DNA from: Alistipes sp.
GTDB lineage: Bacteria; Bacteroidota; Bacteroidia; Bacteroidales; Rikenellaceae
DNA length: 64,000 nucleotides
Assembly (NCBI GenBank): GCA_017381935.1
Contig: JAFOBG010000032.1
Location: 62,001-126,000, forward strand
Direction of reading: 5' to 3'
The notes under the pieces are model-generated. The model was not told the origin of the DNA. It was given only the letters and a program-made list of their open reading frames with translations, and ran no database searches. Made by a program: the position numbers and the translations under genes. Every line of letters begins with the position of its first letter. Within the stretch, counting starts at the first letter, position 1. Shown piece after piece: positions 1 to 8,287 of this stretch.

Positions 1-25
1 ATTCTCGTTTTTTTGAATAAATTTA

Positions 26-33
26 TATCTTTG
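26..33 (+). promoter_or_regulatory. Promoter -7 box of the FAD oxidoreductase gene
   Basis: TATCTTTG fits the Bacteroidota TAnnTTTG -7 element and lies 30 bases before the ATG at 64. A well spaced -33 TTTG is not evident because the window starts too close. Confidence 0.6.
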
Positions 34-63
34 TATAGATAAAACCTTAAATAGTATTTAATA

Positions 64-1887
64 ATGAAACTCAACAATTCAAATTCAGTAATGGTGCTTG
101 CAACTACCTTCGCAGATAGAGGTGATTGGACTGTAGAGCAACAGTTTGTTTTGCAGATGGGCTCATCTTATCTCTTAGCTCATGGTATTGGTACACCGCT
201 TGCTAAAGATGCAGTAACAAAGGTGATGGTGCCTTGTGATGGAGAGTATAACATCCTTGTTCGTACAAAGAACTGGACAAAGCATTGGTCTGATGGTCCT
301 ACTCCAGGTGTCTTCTCGGTACTTATTGACGGACAGAGTGATGGCGTAACATATGGAACAGAGTCTGTAAATTGGTATTGGCAGAAAGGTGGTAAGGTGT
401 CGCTTAAGGCGGGTGAACATACTATATCTTTGCATGACCTTACAGGTTTTGATGGTCGTTGTGATGCAGTAATTCTTACAACTGAGGATTACACCCCTTC
501 AGAGAGCCTTGAGGAGTACTTTGAACTGCGTGATGCACTACTTGGTAAGCCTGTTGTTGAGGATAAAGGTTGCTATGACTTCGTAGTTGTCGGTGGTGGT
601 ATCTCAGGCATATGTGCAGCTCTTGCGGCATCTCGTCTTGGCCTTAAGGTGGCTCTAATTCAAGATAGATATGTTCTTGGTGGCAATAACTCTTCAGAGG
701 TACGTGTAGGTTTGGGAGGTCAGATTAATATAGACCCTTATCCATCATTGGGTTACCTGCTTAATGAGATTGGACCTGATCGTATCGGTAATGCTCGTGG
801 AGCACACCACTATCAGGATGATAAGAAGATGAAGGTCGTTCTTGCCGAGAAAAATATCTCGCTCTTTATGGGCTATACAGTAATTGAGGTTGAGAAGGAT
901 GGCAACAAGATTGCATCTGTTGTGGCTCAGGAGGCTACAGTACAGAATCGCATCAAGATTTCTGGTAAGTACTTCTCAGATTGTACCGGTGATGCACATC
1001 TTGGATATATGGCAGGTGCAGAGTGCCGTATGGGTCGTGAGGCTCGCTCGGAGTTTGATGAGCGCCTTGCTCCTGAAATAGCTGATGATATGACTATGGG
1101 CGTGTCTATCGAGTGGTACTGCGAGGACTGGAATACACCTTGCGACTTCCCTGATTCGCTGGATTGGGGTTTGCGCCTTGACGAATATACAGTAGAGCCG
1201 GTGCACCGTGCTAATTGGTATTGGGAGGTCGGCATGATGGATGACCAAGTGGCAGATGCCGAGAAGATTCGTGATTATGGTATGTATGTGGCTTACTCTA
1301 CATTCTCATATTGCAAGAATCGTTACTCTAAGAAAGAGGATTGGCAGTGTACACACCTTACATGGGTATCTCATGTGTCAGGTAAACGTGAGTCTCGTCG
1401 TATTATGGGCGACTATATCCTTCGTGAGCAAGACCTTACACGTCCTATTCACCATGAAGACGAGACTTGTACAACTACTTGGCGTATTGATCAACACTAT
1501 CCAATGGAGAAGAATAGCAAGGACTATCCAAATCAAGAGTGGCTCTCTTATGGCGTGCTGACACCAATTGACTTCTACGCTCTGCCTTATCGTTGCTTCT
1601 ACTCAAAGGATATTGCTAATATGTTTATGGCAGGCCGTAATATCTCAGTTACACATATTGCTCTTGGCTCTACCCGAGTTATGCGTACCTGCGGACTTAT
1701 TGGTGAGGTTGTAGGTATGGCTGCCGCTGTATGTTCTCGCAATAATGCCATGCCTCGTGATGTATATACAACATACTTCGAGGATTTGAAGGAATTGATG
1801 CGTAGGGGTACCGGCCGCACGGATGTTCCTTATACTCAGTTCTACCATCAGGTGGATCGTACAGGACATCAGGCAGAGGATAGATAA
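64..1887 (+). CDS. FAD-dependent oxidoreductase with N-terminal beta-rich domain
   Basis: 607 aa. Residues about 172-200 form a Rossmann dinucleotide-binding start with GGGISG at 177-182, followed by a charged residue at the end of the second strand. This fits the FAD_oxidored family (PF12831-like), often annotated as FAD-dependent oxidoreductase or xanthan lyase-like protein in Bacteroidales. The first ~150 residues are a Trp/Gly-rich beta region before the FAD domain, perhaps a sugar-binding jelly roll. No signal peptide is seen, so the enzyme should be cytoplasmic. The substrate is unknown; the next gene is a sodium:solute symporter, so uptake plus oxidation of a sugar or sugar acid is a reasonable inference. 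The start at 64 is supported by the -7 box 30 bases upstream. Confidence 0.85.
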   Translation: MKLNNSNSVMVLATTFADRGDWTVEQQFVLQMGSSYLLAHGIGTPLAKDAVTKVMVPCDGEYNILVRTKNWTKHWSDGPTPGVFSVLIDGQSDGVTYGTESVNWYWQKGGKVSLKAGEHTISLHDLTGFDGRCDAVILTTEDYTPSESLEEYFELRDALLGKPVVEDKGCYDFVVVGGGISGICAALAASRLGLKVALIQDRYVLGGNNSSEVRVGLGGQINIDPYPSLGYLLNEIGPDRIGNARGAHHYQDDKKMKVVLAEKNISLFMGYTVIEVEKDGNKIASVVAQEATVQNRIKISGKYFSDCTGDAHLGYMAGAECRMGREARSEFDERLAPEIADDMTMGVSIEWYCEDWNTPCDFPDSLDWGLRLDEYTVEPVHRANWYWEVGMMDDQVADAEKIRDYGMYVAYSTFSYCKNRYSKKEDWQCTHLTWVSHVSGKRESRRIMGDYILREQDLTRPIHHEDETCTTTWRIDQHYPMEKNSKDYPNQEWLSYGVLTPIDFYALPYRCFYSKDIANMFMAGRNISVTHIALGSTRVMRTCGLIGEVVGMAAAVCSRNNAMPRDVYTTYFEDLKELMRRGTGRTDVPYTQFYHQVDRTGHQAEDR

Positions 1888-2017
1888 TTTTGTCGTGATA
1901 GTGCGGTATTTGCGTCCGCTAACCAAAAGATGGCAACAATGGCTGTACGTTTTGTACTATCCATCGTTGCCACTTTTTATCGAGCGTAGCAACTACCACC
2001 CTCTGACGACAAATATT
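1886..2017 (+). repeat. Palindromic intergenic element, copy A
   Basis: The copy starts inside the stop codon of the FAD oxidoreductase gene (TAA at 1885-1887). The left end AATTTTGTCGTGA (1886-1898) is complementary to the right end TGACGACAAATAT (about 2004-2016), apart from small mismatches. The central stem TGGCAACAATGG (1931-1942) pairs with CCATCGTTGCCA (1961-1972) with one mismatch. The loop carries GTAC at 1945-1948 and 1954-1957. The box CGAGCGTAGC follows the stem. It abuts copy B1. Confidence 0.75.
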
Positions 2018-2140
2018 TTATTGTGATAGCGGTAGAACTCCTGCCGCTGTCTTTTTTTCGTCAATGGGTAGTACACTCAGTACAACCCATCGCCTCAAAA
2101 TGCGACGAGCGTTGTATTTCCGCCACTCTGACAATAAAAT
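2013..2140 (+). repeat. Palindromic intergenic element, copy B1
   Basis: The left end ATTTTATTGT (from about 2015) is the exact complement of the right end ACAATAAAAT (2131-2140). A small hairpin AGCGG...CCGCT comes first. The central stem is ATGGGT (2064-2069) with ACCCAT (2085-2090), enclosing GTAC at 2071-2074 and 2080-2083. The box GACGAGCGTTGTA follows at about 2103-2115. It has the same architecture as copy A with different stem bases. Confidence 0.75.
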
Positions 2141-2188
2141 GGTTCTCTCTGTAGCCTCGGTTGAAGGAAATGTACCCTCTGACGACAA

Positions 2189-2315
2189 ATATTTTATTGT
2201 GATAGCGGCACAGCTCCTGCCGCTGTCTTTTTTTGTCAATGGGTAGTACGCTTAGTACAACCCATCGCCTCAAAATGCGACGAGCGTTGTATTTCCACCA
2301 CTCTGACAATAAGAT
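2189..2315 (+). repeat. Palindromic intergenic element, copy B2
   Basis: Near-duplicate of B1. The central stem is ATGGGT (2239-2244) with ACCCAT (2260-2265), and GTAC occurs at 2246-2249 and 2255-2258. The 5' hairpin AGCGGCA...TGCCGCT is one pair longer on each side than in B1, where that pair is broken. The box GACGAGCGTTGTA lies at about 2279-2291, and the right end is TGACAATAAGAT (2304-2315). Confidence 0.75.
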
Positions 2316-2337
2316 GGGGTGTTATATGTTCACTTAT

Positions 2338-2368
2338 TTTGATTTGTGCTATTTATTTGCTATCTTTG
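2338..2368 (+). promoter_or_regulatory. Promoter of the symporter gene
   Basis: TTTG at 2338-2341, a 19-base spacer, then TATCTTTG at 2361-2368. This is close to the ideal Bacteroidota -33/-7 arrangement and lies 38 bases before the ATG. Confidence 0.7.
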
Positions 2369-2406
2369 TAGGGATTATGAAATAACTAAACCTAAAACCT
2401 AAACCT

Positions 2407-3981
2407 ATGACTTTTATTGATTGGCTAATTGTGGCCCTCTTTTTGGGAGCTTTGATGGCTATTGGTTATGCCTTCTCTCGAAAAAACAAAGATGTTGAAG
2501 ATTACTTCGTGGCAGGTCGTTCAATGCCGGGTTGGATTGTAGCTATTGCGGCTACAGGTACAACTATCTCAGCCGGTACTTTTGTAGGCTCTCCGGAGCT
2601 TGGCTTTAATACAGACCTTACATACGTGCTCAACTTGTTAGGCGCTATTTTTGGCGGTGTGCTTGTTGCTGCGCTTATAATGCCAAAACTCTACAAAGCA
2701 AATACGATTACTATATACGGCTTTATCGGAGACCGTTTTGGTGAGAAGTCGAAGCGAGTAAATAGTGCGATGTTCCTTCTCGGTCAGCTCTTTACCTCAG
2801 GCTCTCGCCTATTTATTGCCGCTATTGCAATATCTGTAATTGTCTTTGGTGGTATCAAGTTTGACTTTATGGTATATTCTATCATCTTGCTTGGATTAGT
2901 CTCTACTATATATACTATGATGGGTGGTATTAAGGGTCTGCTCTATATTGATACATTCCAAACTATACTCCTTGTAGGTACAGGTGTGGTAGCGTTGATT
3001 ATGGTATTCTGTTCATTGGATATGCCGTTTGCTGATATTTGGGCTACTCTTACAGATGGAGGTCTTACTAAGATACCTGGAGCTGATGCGGGTAGTGTGG
3101 CTGCTGATGGCTCAATAGTTGGCTGGCAAGAGGGTAGCAAGCTTAAAATGTTTGACTTCTCTCTTAATTGGTCATCTCCATATACTGTTTTGGGCGGTAT
3201 GATTGGTGTTGCATTCTTCAAGGTTTGCCAATATACAACAGACCATGAGTTTGTACAGCGTCAGCTCGCATGCCGTGATGTTAAGCAGGCCTCTATGTCG
3301 CTTGTTTGGTCTCAGCTTATTTCACTTCCTATCGTATTGGTATTCTTGCTTATCGGTTCTCTTCTCTTTGTGAAGTATAAGAGCGAGTTTATGGCATCCG
3401 GAGAGATTTCGCAATTCTTCTCAGACGCCCGTGATATCTTCCCTCAGTATATCAAGAATCACATCCCTACAGGTGTTCGTGGCCTTATGATTACAGGTCT
3501 GTTGGCTGCAGCGTTGTCGAGCTTTAACTCTGCAATTAATGCTATGGCATCAAGTTTTGTTACTGATCTCTATTTACCTATTCGCGCAGATAAGGGCAAG
3601 GCTGTTAAGGGTGATGCAGATCAGCTCTCATCTTCTCGTAAGATGGTATTCTTGATGGGTATGCTCCTTACAGGTTTTGCAATCATTACAGCAGTAATGC
3701 AGGAGGCAAGTGGCCTTAACCTCGTAGATTTTGCTACAGGTGTGATGTGCTTTGCATATGCTGGTATGATTGGAGTATTCCTTACAGCAATATTTACTAA
3801 GCGAGGAAACTTCAAGAGTGTTGTAGCTGCCATTGTTGTAGGTGCGCTAATTATTCTTCCACTGATGTTCCAAAAGCAACTCTTTGGAGGTCAGTATATC
3901 GCATGGACTTGGTGGGCTCCAATCGGTGGTATAATCTCAACTCTTATTTGTTTGATGGGAAAACCAGAGAGCAAGGAGTAA
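2407..3981 (+). CDS. Sodium:solute symporter family (SSS) transporter
   Basis: 524 aa polytopic inner-membrane protein with about 13 hydrophobic helices. Family features are a first helix from residue ~5, the motif YFVAGRSMPGW (33-43), a Gly/Ala/Ser/Thr-rich second helix with GTTISAGTFVG (~51-61), and TIYGFIGDRFG (~102-112). Length and topology match the SSS family (PF00474), which couples Na+ influx to uptake of sugars, sialic acid, amino acids or vitamins. The substrate cannot be read from sequence. The upstream FAD oxidoreductase suggests a shared catabolic pathway. It has its own promoter and a strong terminator, so it is transcribed alone. Confidence 0.9.
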   Translation: MTFIDWLIVALFLGALMAIGYAFSRKNKDVEDYFVAGRSMPGWIVAIAATGTTISAGTFVGSPELGFNTDLTYVLNLLGAIFGGVLVAALIMPKLYKANTITIYGFIGDRFGEKSKRVNSAMFLLGQLFTSGSRLFIAAIAISVIVFGGIKFDFMVYSIILLGLVSTIYTMMGGIKGLLYIDTFQTILLVGTGVVALIMVFCSLDMPFADIWATLTDGGLTKIPGADAGSVAADGSIVGWQEGSKLKMFDFSLNWSSPYTVLGGMIGVAFFKVCQYTTDHEFVQRQLACRDVKQASMSLVWSQLISLPIVLVFLLIGSLLFVKYKSEFMASGEISQFFSDARDIFPQYIKNHIPTGVRGLMITGLLAAALSSFNSAINAMASSFVTDLYLPIRADKGKAVKGDADQLSSSRKMVFLMGMLLTGFAIITAVMQEASGLNLVDFATGVMCFAYAGMIGVFLTAIFTKRGNFKSVVAAIVVGALIILPLMFQKQLFGGQYIAWTWWAPIGGIISTLICLMGKPESKE

Positions 3982-3998
3982 GATTTCTAACAATTTCT

Positions 3999-4034
3999 AT
4001 ATGCCGTAGTCTATCTCTACGGCATATTTTTTTT
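3999..4034 (+). terminator. Rho-independent terminator after the symporter gene
   Basis: Perfect 11-bp stem ATATGCCGTAG (3999-4009) / CTACGGCATAT (4017-4027), a 7-base loop, then a run of T to 4034. Confidence 0.9.
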
Positions 4035-4064
4035 GTGGTAATAGCTGCGAGCCGAAAAAAATGT

Positions 4065-4072
4065 TACCTTTG
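4065..4072 (+). promoter_or_regulatory. Promoter -7 box of the lipoprotein hydrolase gene
   Basis: TACCTTTG lies 17 bases before the ATG at 4090. No clear -33 TTTG is seen at 19-21 bases. Confidence 0.55.
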
Positions 4073-4089
4073 TGCCTGAATAAAATATA

Positions 4090-5787
4090 ATGAAGATGAG
4101 AAGAACTTTAACCCTGATTTTGATAGCTGCAGCAATAGTTGGCTGCAAGAGCGAAGATATTTTGGAGACCCGCTATTTGGGCTCTCAGACACATACATCT
4201 ATACTATATTCATATAATGAGGATACCGATGAGGTTACGCCTGCAGATACACTTGTGAGAGGTGCTAAACTTACTGCTGTAGTCAATCGAACTGAGACAG
4301 TTTGTGAGGTTGACTATATGGCGGTAAAAAGAGATGAAAAGTTGCTCTATGCTCGCTCGACTGAGCTTACTACAGATCCACGTGCCGTTGTTATGGAGCG
4401 TAGCGTGTTTGTGCGCACACCTGCATCTATAATCTCTGATATTGAGCACTCTAAGGTCGGCGGTAATGCCGATAAAGGGGCGGAAGTTGAGGTAATCGGT
4501 TATGATACAATAGATGTTACAGGTCGTGTAAATCGCTATCATGTGCGTATGGACCAGGTAGAGGGTTGGCTATATGGCAAGTATGCTGTTTTTGAGAAAG
4601 AGGAGTCGCTTAAGCGCTATAAGGCAGAGGAGTATGATAAGGTTCATAAAGCTGTCAAAAATCCATTTGGAGGCGGTGAGGCTATAGGTTGCGACTTCTA
4701 TCCTACAGAGCGTGTGGTATTTGAGAATAACAAAATGCCTGAGGCTTGCTACTCTTTGTATCTTAATATTTCACCGGCAGTAATCGGAAAGATTGATGAT
4801 TATATCGCCCTTGCCAAGCAGACAAAGATTAATACCTTTGTAATAGATATTAAGGATAATGAGTGCCCGGGATATAAGGCTGAGGCTATGAAAATCTACT
4901 CTCCTACAAACTATGCCCGTGCTGGCGCAAATAAGGAGGCAATGTATGCAAAGGCTGTAAAGCGTCTGCATGAGGAGGGCTTTTATGTTGTTGGTCGTAT
5001 AACATGCTTTAAGGATTCATATCTTGTTAAAGATCATCCAGAGGTTGCTATTACAGAAAAGGCTACAGGAATGCCATTTAAGCACAATAAGGCATATTGG
5101 CCAAGTCCTTATGATCGTACAGTATGGCAGTTTAATGTGGAACTGGCTAAAGAAGCGGTACGTAAGTTCGGCTTTAATGAAATAAACTTCGACTATGTGC
5201 GTTTCCCAGACCGAATGACTAAGGTCGAGCAATTTATTGACTATCATAATAAGTATGACGAGAGCAAGGTGCAGGCTATCCAACGCTTTGTGCAGTATGC
5301 GTGCGACGAGATTCATGCTGTAGGCGCTTATGTGTCGATAGATGTTTTTGGAGAGGCTGCAAATCCTGGATATACAACAGCCTATGGTCAGTATTGGCCG
5401 GCAATTTCAAATATTGCAGATGCTATCTGTGGTATGCCTTATCCGGACCACTTCTCTAATGGCTATTACGGCATTATTAAGCCGTGGAATCATCCGTACG
5501 AGATTCTTCGTGCATGGGGAGAGCGTGTTGTAGCTCGTCAAGAGGTAACTCCTACGCCTGCAGTTGTTCGTACGTGGATTCAGGCTTATAATGTTATGCG
5601 CCATGTTGATAGAAATGGAATTGCATATAATGCAGAGAATGTAGAGAAGGAGATTAGAGGTCTATATGACGCCGGCCTTTTGGGTGGATATACAACATGG
5701 CACTCAGGCTCCAATATCAATAAATATCGTGAGCAGATGGCAGCTTTCCAGATTGACTATTTGCAGGAGTGGAAAAGTAAAAATTAG
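4090..5787 (+). CDS. Lipoprotein with putative glycoside hydrolase (DUF4015) domain
   Basis: 565 aa. The N-terminal hydrophobic stretch ends in the lipobox AIVGC, so Cys19 should be lipidated and the protein anchored in the envelope. Residues ~75-175 look like a beta-rich SH3-like module (the VRTPAS...GWLYGKYAVF part). From ~residue 245 to the end it resembles the putative glycosyl hydrolase family DUF4015 (PF13200), a TIM-barrel: FVIDIKDNECPGY near 250, the acidic NFDYVRFPD segment near 364, and aromatic-rich strands GMPYPDHF and YTTWHSG. Conserved acids in these strands are the likely catalytic residues. The substrate is unknown; a cell-wall or surface glycan is possible because of the SH3-like module. 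Single-gene unit. Confidence 0.8.
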   Translation: MKMRRTLTLILIAAAIVGCKSEDILETRYLGSQTHTSILYSYNEDTDEVTPADTLVRGAKLTAVVNRTETVCEVDYMAVKRDEKLLYARSTELTTDPRAVVMERSVFVRTPASIISDIEHSKVGGNADKGAEVEVIGYDTIDVTGRVNRYHVRMDQVEGWLYGKYAVFEKEESLKRYKAEEYDKVHKAVKNPFGGGEAIGCDFYPTERVVFENNKMPEACYSLYLNISPAVIGKIDDYIALAKQTKINTFVIDIKDNECPGYKAEAMKIYSPTNYARAGANKEAMYAKAVKRLHEEGFYVVGRITCFKDSYLVKDHPEVAITEKATGMPFKHNKAYWPSPYDRTVWQFNVELAKEAVRKFGFNEINFDYVRFPDRMTKVEQFIDYHNKYDESKVQAIQRFVQYACDEIHAVGAYVSIDVFGEAANPGYTTAYGQYWPAISNIADAICGMPYPDHFSNGYYGIIKPWNHPYEILRAWGERVVARQEVTPTPAVVRTWIQAYNVMRHVDRNGIAYNAENVEKEIRGLYDAGLLGGYTTWHSGSNINKYREQMAAFQIDYLQEWKSKN

Positions 5788-5876
5788 TGCTGACTAAATT
5801 TATATCAGGGAATAGCTCCAGACTATACATGATAATTGAATAGAGAGTGTTATAAGAGTTACAATTTCTGAAAAAA

Positions 5877-5907
5877 TTTGTGAAATCAAAAATTTATTGT
5901 AACTTTG
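5877..5907 (+). promoter_or_regulatory. Promoter of DUF177-rpmF-plsX
   Basis: TTTG at 5877-5880, a 19-base spacer, then TAACTTTG at 5900-5907. The ATG of the first gene is 27 bases further. Confidence 0.75.
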
Positions 5908-5933
5908 CGGACTAAAAGCGTACAAGGCTTAAT

Positions 5934-6377
5934 ATGAAAAGGTATATTATTGATGCACAGACATTGCAACAGCCGAACTTCGAGTTTGATCTTGAAGTGG
6001 GTATGGAACTGTTTGAGGCTATGGAAAACACTGAGTTTTCGGATGTTAGCTATAAGTTTCATGTTGCGGCATCCCGCTTATCCTCCAATAAGTTAGAGAT
6101 TGGAATTGAGGGAGAGGGCTCTGTGGTAACTCAGTGCGACCGTTGCTTAGATGATGTAACCCTTGAGGCTGAGGCAACTGGCTCTATAATAGTATATTTT
6201 GGATATGAGGCAAAGCCTTTTGATGGCGAGGAGGTTACATTGCAGCCTGGGGATGAATTGTCAATAGCACAATTTGTCTATGACTCAATAATGCTTGATA
6301 TGCCTATTGTACGAAAGCACGAGCCGGAGGATTGTAATCCGGATATGTTGGCTCGAATAAGTGGTGTAACAGAGTAA
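5934..6377 (+). CDS. DUF177 (YceD family) protein upstream of rpmF
   Basis: 147 aa, the family's usual size. Members lie directly upstream of rpmF in most bacteria and are linked to 23S rRNA or large-subunit accumulation. The family CxxC appears in VVTQCDRCLDDVTLE (~residues 66-80), followed by an acidic beta-rich half with FDGEEVTLQPGDELSIAQFVYDSIMLDMP and a late Cys in HEPEDCNPD. It is cytoplasmic. The gap to rpmF is 30 bases, so the two are co-transcribed. Confidence 0.88.
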   Translation: MKRYIIDAQTLQQPNFEFDLEVGMELFEAMENTEFSDVSYKFHVAASRLSSNKLEIGIEGEGSVVTQCDRCLDDVTLEAEATGSIIVYFGYEAKPFDGEEVTLQPGDELSIAQFVYDSIMLDMPIVRKHEPEDCNPDMLARISGVTE

Positions 6378-6407
6378 TTTTAACAATTTAATATTTTAGT
6401 ATAAATT

Positions 6408-6593
6408 ATGGCACATCCAAAACACAAAGTCTCGTCAACTCGACGCGACAAAAGAAGAACCCACTACAAGGCAGTAGTTCCAACTGTAGTGGCTTGCTCT
6501 AACTGCGGTGCATCTGTACTCTATCACAGAGTTTGCCCTGAGTGCGGATACTATCGTGGCAAGTTGGCTATCGAGAAGAAGGTAGCAGAGTAG
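6408..6593 (+). CDS. rpmF: 50S ribosomal protein bL32
   Basis: 61 aa basic protein starting MAHPKHKVSSTRRDKRRTHY, the standard L32 N-terminus. Two CxxC pairs (CSNCG at ~30-34 and CPECG at ~43-47) form the zinc ribbon, so this is the zinc-binding form. It sits between DUF177 and plsX, as in many bacteria. Confidence 0.97.
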   Translation: MAHPKHKVSSTRRDKRRTHYKAVVPTVVACSNCGASVLYHRVCPECGYYRGKLAIEKKVAE

Positions 6594-6601
6594 TAAGCAA
6601 T

Positions 6602-6636
6602 AAGCACCAATTAAAGCATCGTTTCGACGGTGCTTT
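6602..6636 (+). other. Alternative hairpins between rpmF and plsX
   Basis: AAAGCATCG (6613-6621) pairs with CGGTGCTTT (6628-6636), 9 pairs with one G-U. AAGCACC (6602-6608) can instead pair perfectly with GGTGCTT (6629-6635). No T-run follows, so this is not a classic terminator. It lies 24 bases before the plsX ATG. Confidence 0.5.
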
Positions 6637-6659
6637 ATTGGTTTGTAACGTATCGTACA

Positions 6660-7616
6660 ATGGTTAGAATCGGCGTAGATGCATTTGGAGGGGATAATGC
6701 ACCTGAGGCAGTAGTCTTAGGAGCTATAGAGGCGCAGAAAGCAATCGGCGCTAAGTGCCGTATTGTCCTCTTTGGAGACAGAGGCTCTATTCAGAGAGCC
6801 TTTGAGAGTAATGGTTATTCTGCCGATGATTTTGATATTGTTCATACCACAGAACGTATAGAGATGGCAGACCATCCAGCAGAGAGCTTCCGGACAAAGC
6901 GTAATTCAAGCATAGTCTTGGGTTTTGACTATTTGGTTGACGGTAAGATTGACGGCTTTGCAAGTGCAGGTTCTACGGGGGCAATGATGGTTGGCTCTAT
7001 GATAGCAGCAAAACCTCTACCAGGGGTATTGCGCCCAACAATAGCAATATCTATTCCGACAATTAATGGGGGTATTGTAACTATCCTTGATATCGGTATT
7101 AATGTTGATTGTAAGCCTGAGGTGCTTGAGCAGTATGCCCTTATAGGTTCTATCTATGCATCGCGTATGCTGGGTATTGATAATCCGAGAGTCTCACTTC
7201 TTAATATAGGTGAGGAGAATGGCAAGGGTAATGCTCAAGTGAAGAGTGCATACCGTCTTATGAAAGATGCATCTGATAAGGGTCGTTATAACTTTGTGGG
7301 TAATATAGAACCATCACATATCTTTTTTGGAGATAAAACCGATGTTGTGGTGTGCGATGGTTTTGTCGGCAATACCGTGCTTAAATTGGCAGAGGGCTTT
7401 TATGCGATTAATGAGAACTGTGGGATGATGAATGACTTTTGGCGAGGCCTTAACTATGAGCAAACAGGTGGTACTACAGTCCTTGGAATAGGCTCTACCG
7501 TAACCATAGGTCATGGAAAATCGACTCCGCAAGCTGTTAGTAATATGATTCGCTCAGCATATAGAGCAGTGAGTGCCGATGTAGTCGGCAGGCTACGTGA
7601 GGCCTTTGAACAGTAG
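6660..7616 (+). CDS. plsX: Phosphate acyltransferase PlsX
   Basis: 318 aa from the ATG at 6660. An upstream in-frame ATG at 6630 lies inside the hairpin region and would add ten non-conserved residues, while MVRIGVDAFGGDNAP is the family start. PlsX converts acyl-ACP to acyl-phosphate for phospholipid synthesis at the inner face of the membrane. Diagnostic stretches are DAFGGDNAPE, EMADHPAESFRTKRNSSI, GFASAGSTGAMM, LDIGINVDCKPE, LLNIGEENGKGN and CDGFVGNTVLKLAEG. The usual next gene, fabH, is absent here. Confidence 0.95.
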   Translation: MVRIGVDAFGGDNAPEAVVLGAIEAQKAIGAKCRIVLFGDRGSIQRAFESNGYSADDFDIVHTTERIEMADHPAESFRTKRNSSIVLGFDYLVDGKIDGFASAGSTGAMMVGSMIAAKPLPGVLRPTIAISIPTINGGIVTILDIGINVDCKPEVLEQYALIGSIYASRMLGIDNPRVSLLNIGEENGKGNAQVKSAYRLMKDASDKGRYNFVGNIEPSHIFFGDKTDVVVCDGFVGNTVLKLAEGFYAINENCGMMNDFWRGLNYEQTGGTTVLGIGSTVTIGHGKSTPQAVSNMIRSAYRAVSADVVGRLREAFEQ

Positions 7617-7641
7617 ATTGTTTTAGAAAAAATGTTTGAAT

Positions 7642-7686
7642 ATTGACAAATATCTGCATAAGTGAGGATGTTTGTCAATTTTTTTG
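7642..7686 (+). terminator. Terminator-like hairpin after plsX
   Basis: ATTGACAAA (7642-7650) and TTTGTCAAT (7671-7679) form a 9-bp perfect stem with a 20-base loop, followed directly by a T-run. It ends where the next gene's -7 box begins, so it may also be an operator for that gene. Confidence 0.6.
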
Positions 7687-7694
7687 TACCTTTG
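7687..7694 (+). promoter_or_regulatory. Promoter -7 box of the small secreted protein gene
   Basis: TACCTTTG lies 50 bases before the ATG at 7745 and abuts the plsX terminator hairpin. No correctly spaced -33 box is clear. Confidence 0.5.
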
Positions 7695-7744
7695 TATATG
7701 GCTTATGTAAACGAATAAATAAAATACATACCGATTTATAGTGT

Positions 7745-8242
7745 ATGAAAGTTACCAAAAGAGTGTTGATTGTTATTGTGGCTATCCTCTGTTGTGGAGG
7801 TTTGGAGTGTGCTGCACAGACATATTGTTATAAGTATTTATATACAGTAAACTCTGATACGGGCGAGAAGAGCATGGGCGGATTGAAAGCGCACAATATA
7901 TACATCACATTTACTAATAATAAGAACTATTGTTACGAGTCAGACAAAAATGGCATTAAGAAGGAGTGGCAAGATCCTGTCTATATTTCAGGTATATTTA
8001 AAGAGGGAGCCAATCAGTTCTATTATACATCTTCAAATAACGGGATGTTTACCTATAGATGTGTGATGAAGACTTGTCAACATACCTTTAATGGTAAAAA
8101 TGTAATTTCAGAGACAATCTTCTTCAAAACTTTCTCACGTGATTATAAACGACTGAATTCGAAGAATAAGGATTATCCTAATGTGAGGGTGTATGAGCGA
8201 GTTGAGAATAATCAGAATGATATGCCGACTCAGATGTGGTAA
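7745..8242 (+). CDS. Uncharacterised small secreted protein
   Basis: 165 aa, family not recognised. Residues 1-25 are a signal peptide (basic start, hydrophobic core, likely cleavage after CAAQ). The mature part is short, Tyr/Asn/Lys-rich and looks beta-stranded (repeated YxY and FxF pairs), with four Cys (three outside the signal region beyond Cys28) that could form disulfides in the periplasm. The C-terminus is polar. It has its own promoter and a 45-base gap to the next gene, so co-transcription with the phosphodiesterase gene is possible. No function is assigned. Confidence 0.7.
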   Translation: MKVTKRVLIVIVAILCCGGLECAAQTYCYKYLYTVNSDTGEKSMGGLKAHNIYITFTNNKNYCYESDKNGIKKEWQDPVYISGIFKEGANQFYYTSSNNGMFTYRCVMKTCQHTFNGKNVISETIFFKTFSRDYKRLNSKNKDYPNVRVYERVENNQNDMPTQMW

Positions 8243-8287
8243 AAGTAACCTAAGAATAGATATTTTACAAACCTAAATTTTACAACA

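Larger units (their letters stand above)
1998..2317 (+). repeat. Tandem duplication, ~176-bp unit, two copies
   Basis: ACCCTCTGACGACAAATATT starts at 1998 and again at 2174. The following ~145 bases are nearly identical, with a one-base deletion in the T-run/GTC stretch and a few substitutions. Each unit holds the tail of an A-type element followed by a B-type element, so the duplication copied an existing element junction. No coding capacity is convincing. Apart from these elements and the promoter at 2338-2368, nothing else is seen between the FAD oxidoreductase and the symporter. Confidence 0.9.

Noticed and set aside
1886-2315. Integron attC sites as explanation of the palindromic elements
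   Set aside because: CCGCTAAC and GCGTTGTA recall attC core sites, but the words do not fit RYYYAAC/GTTRRRY well. There are no cassettes between copies, and no integron integrase is in the window.
1998-2317. CRISPR-like direct repeats
   Set aside because: Only two long repeats that are themselves palindromic elements; no short repeat-spacer pattern and no cas genes.
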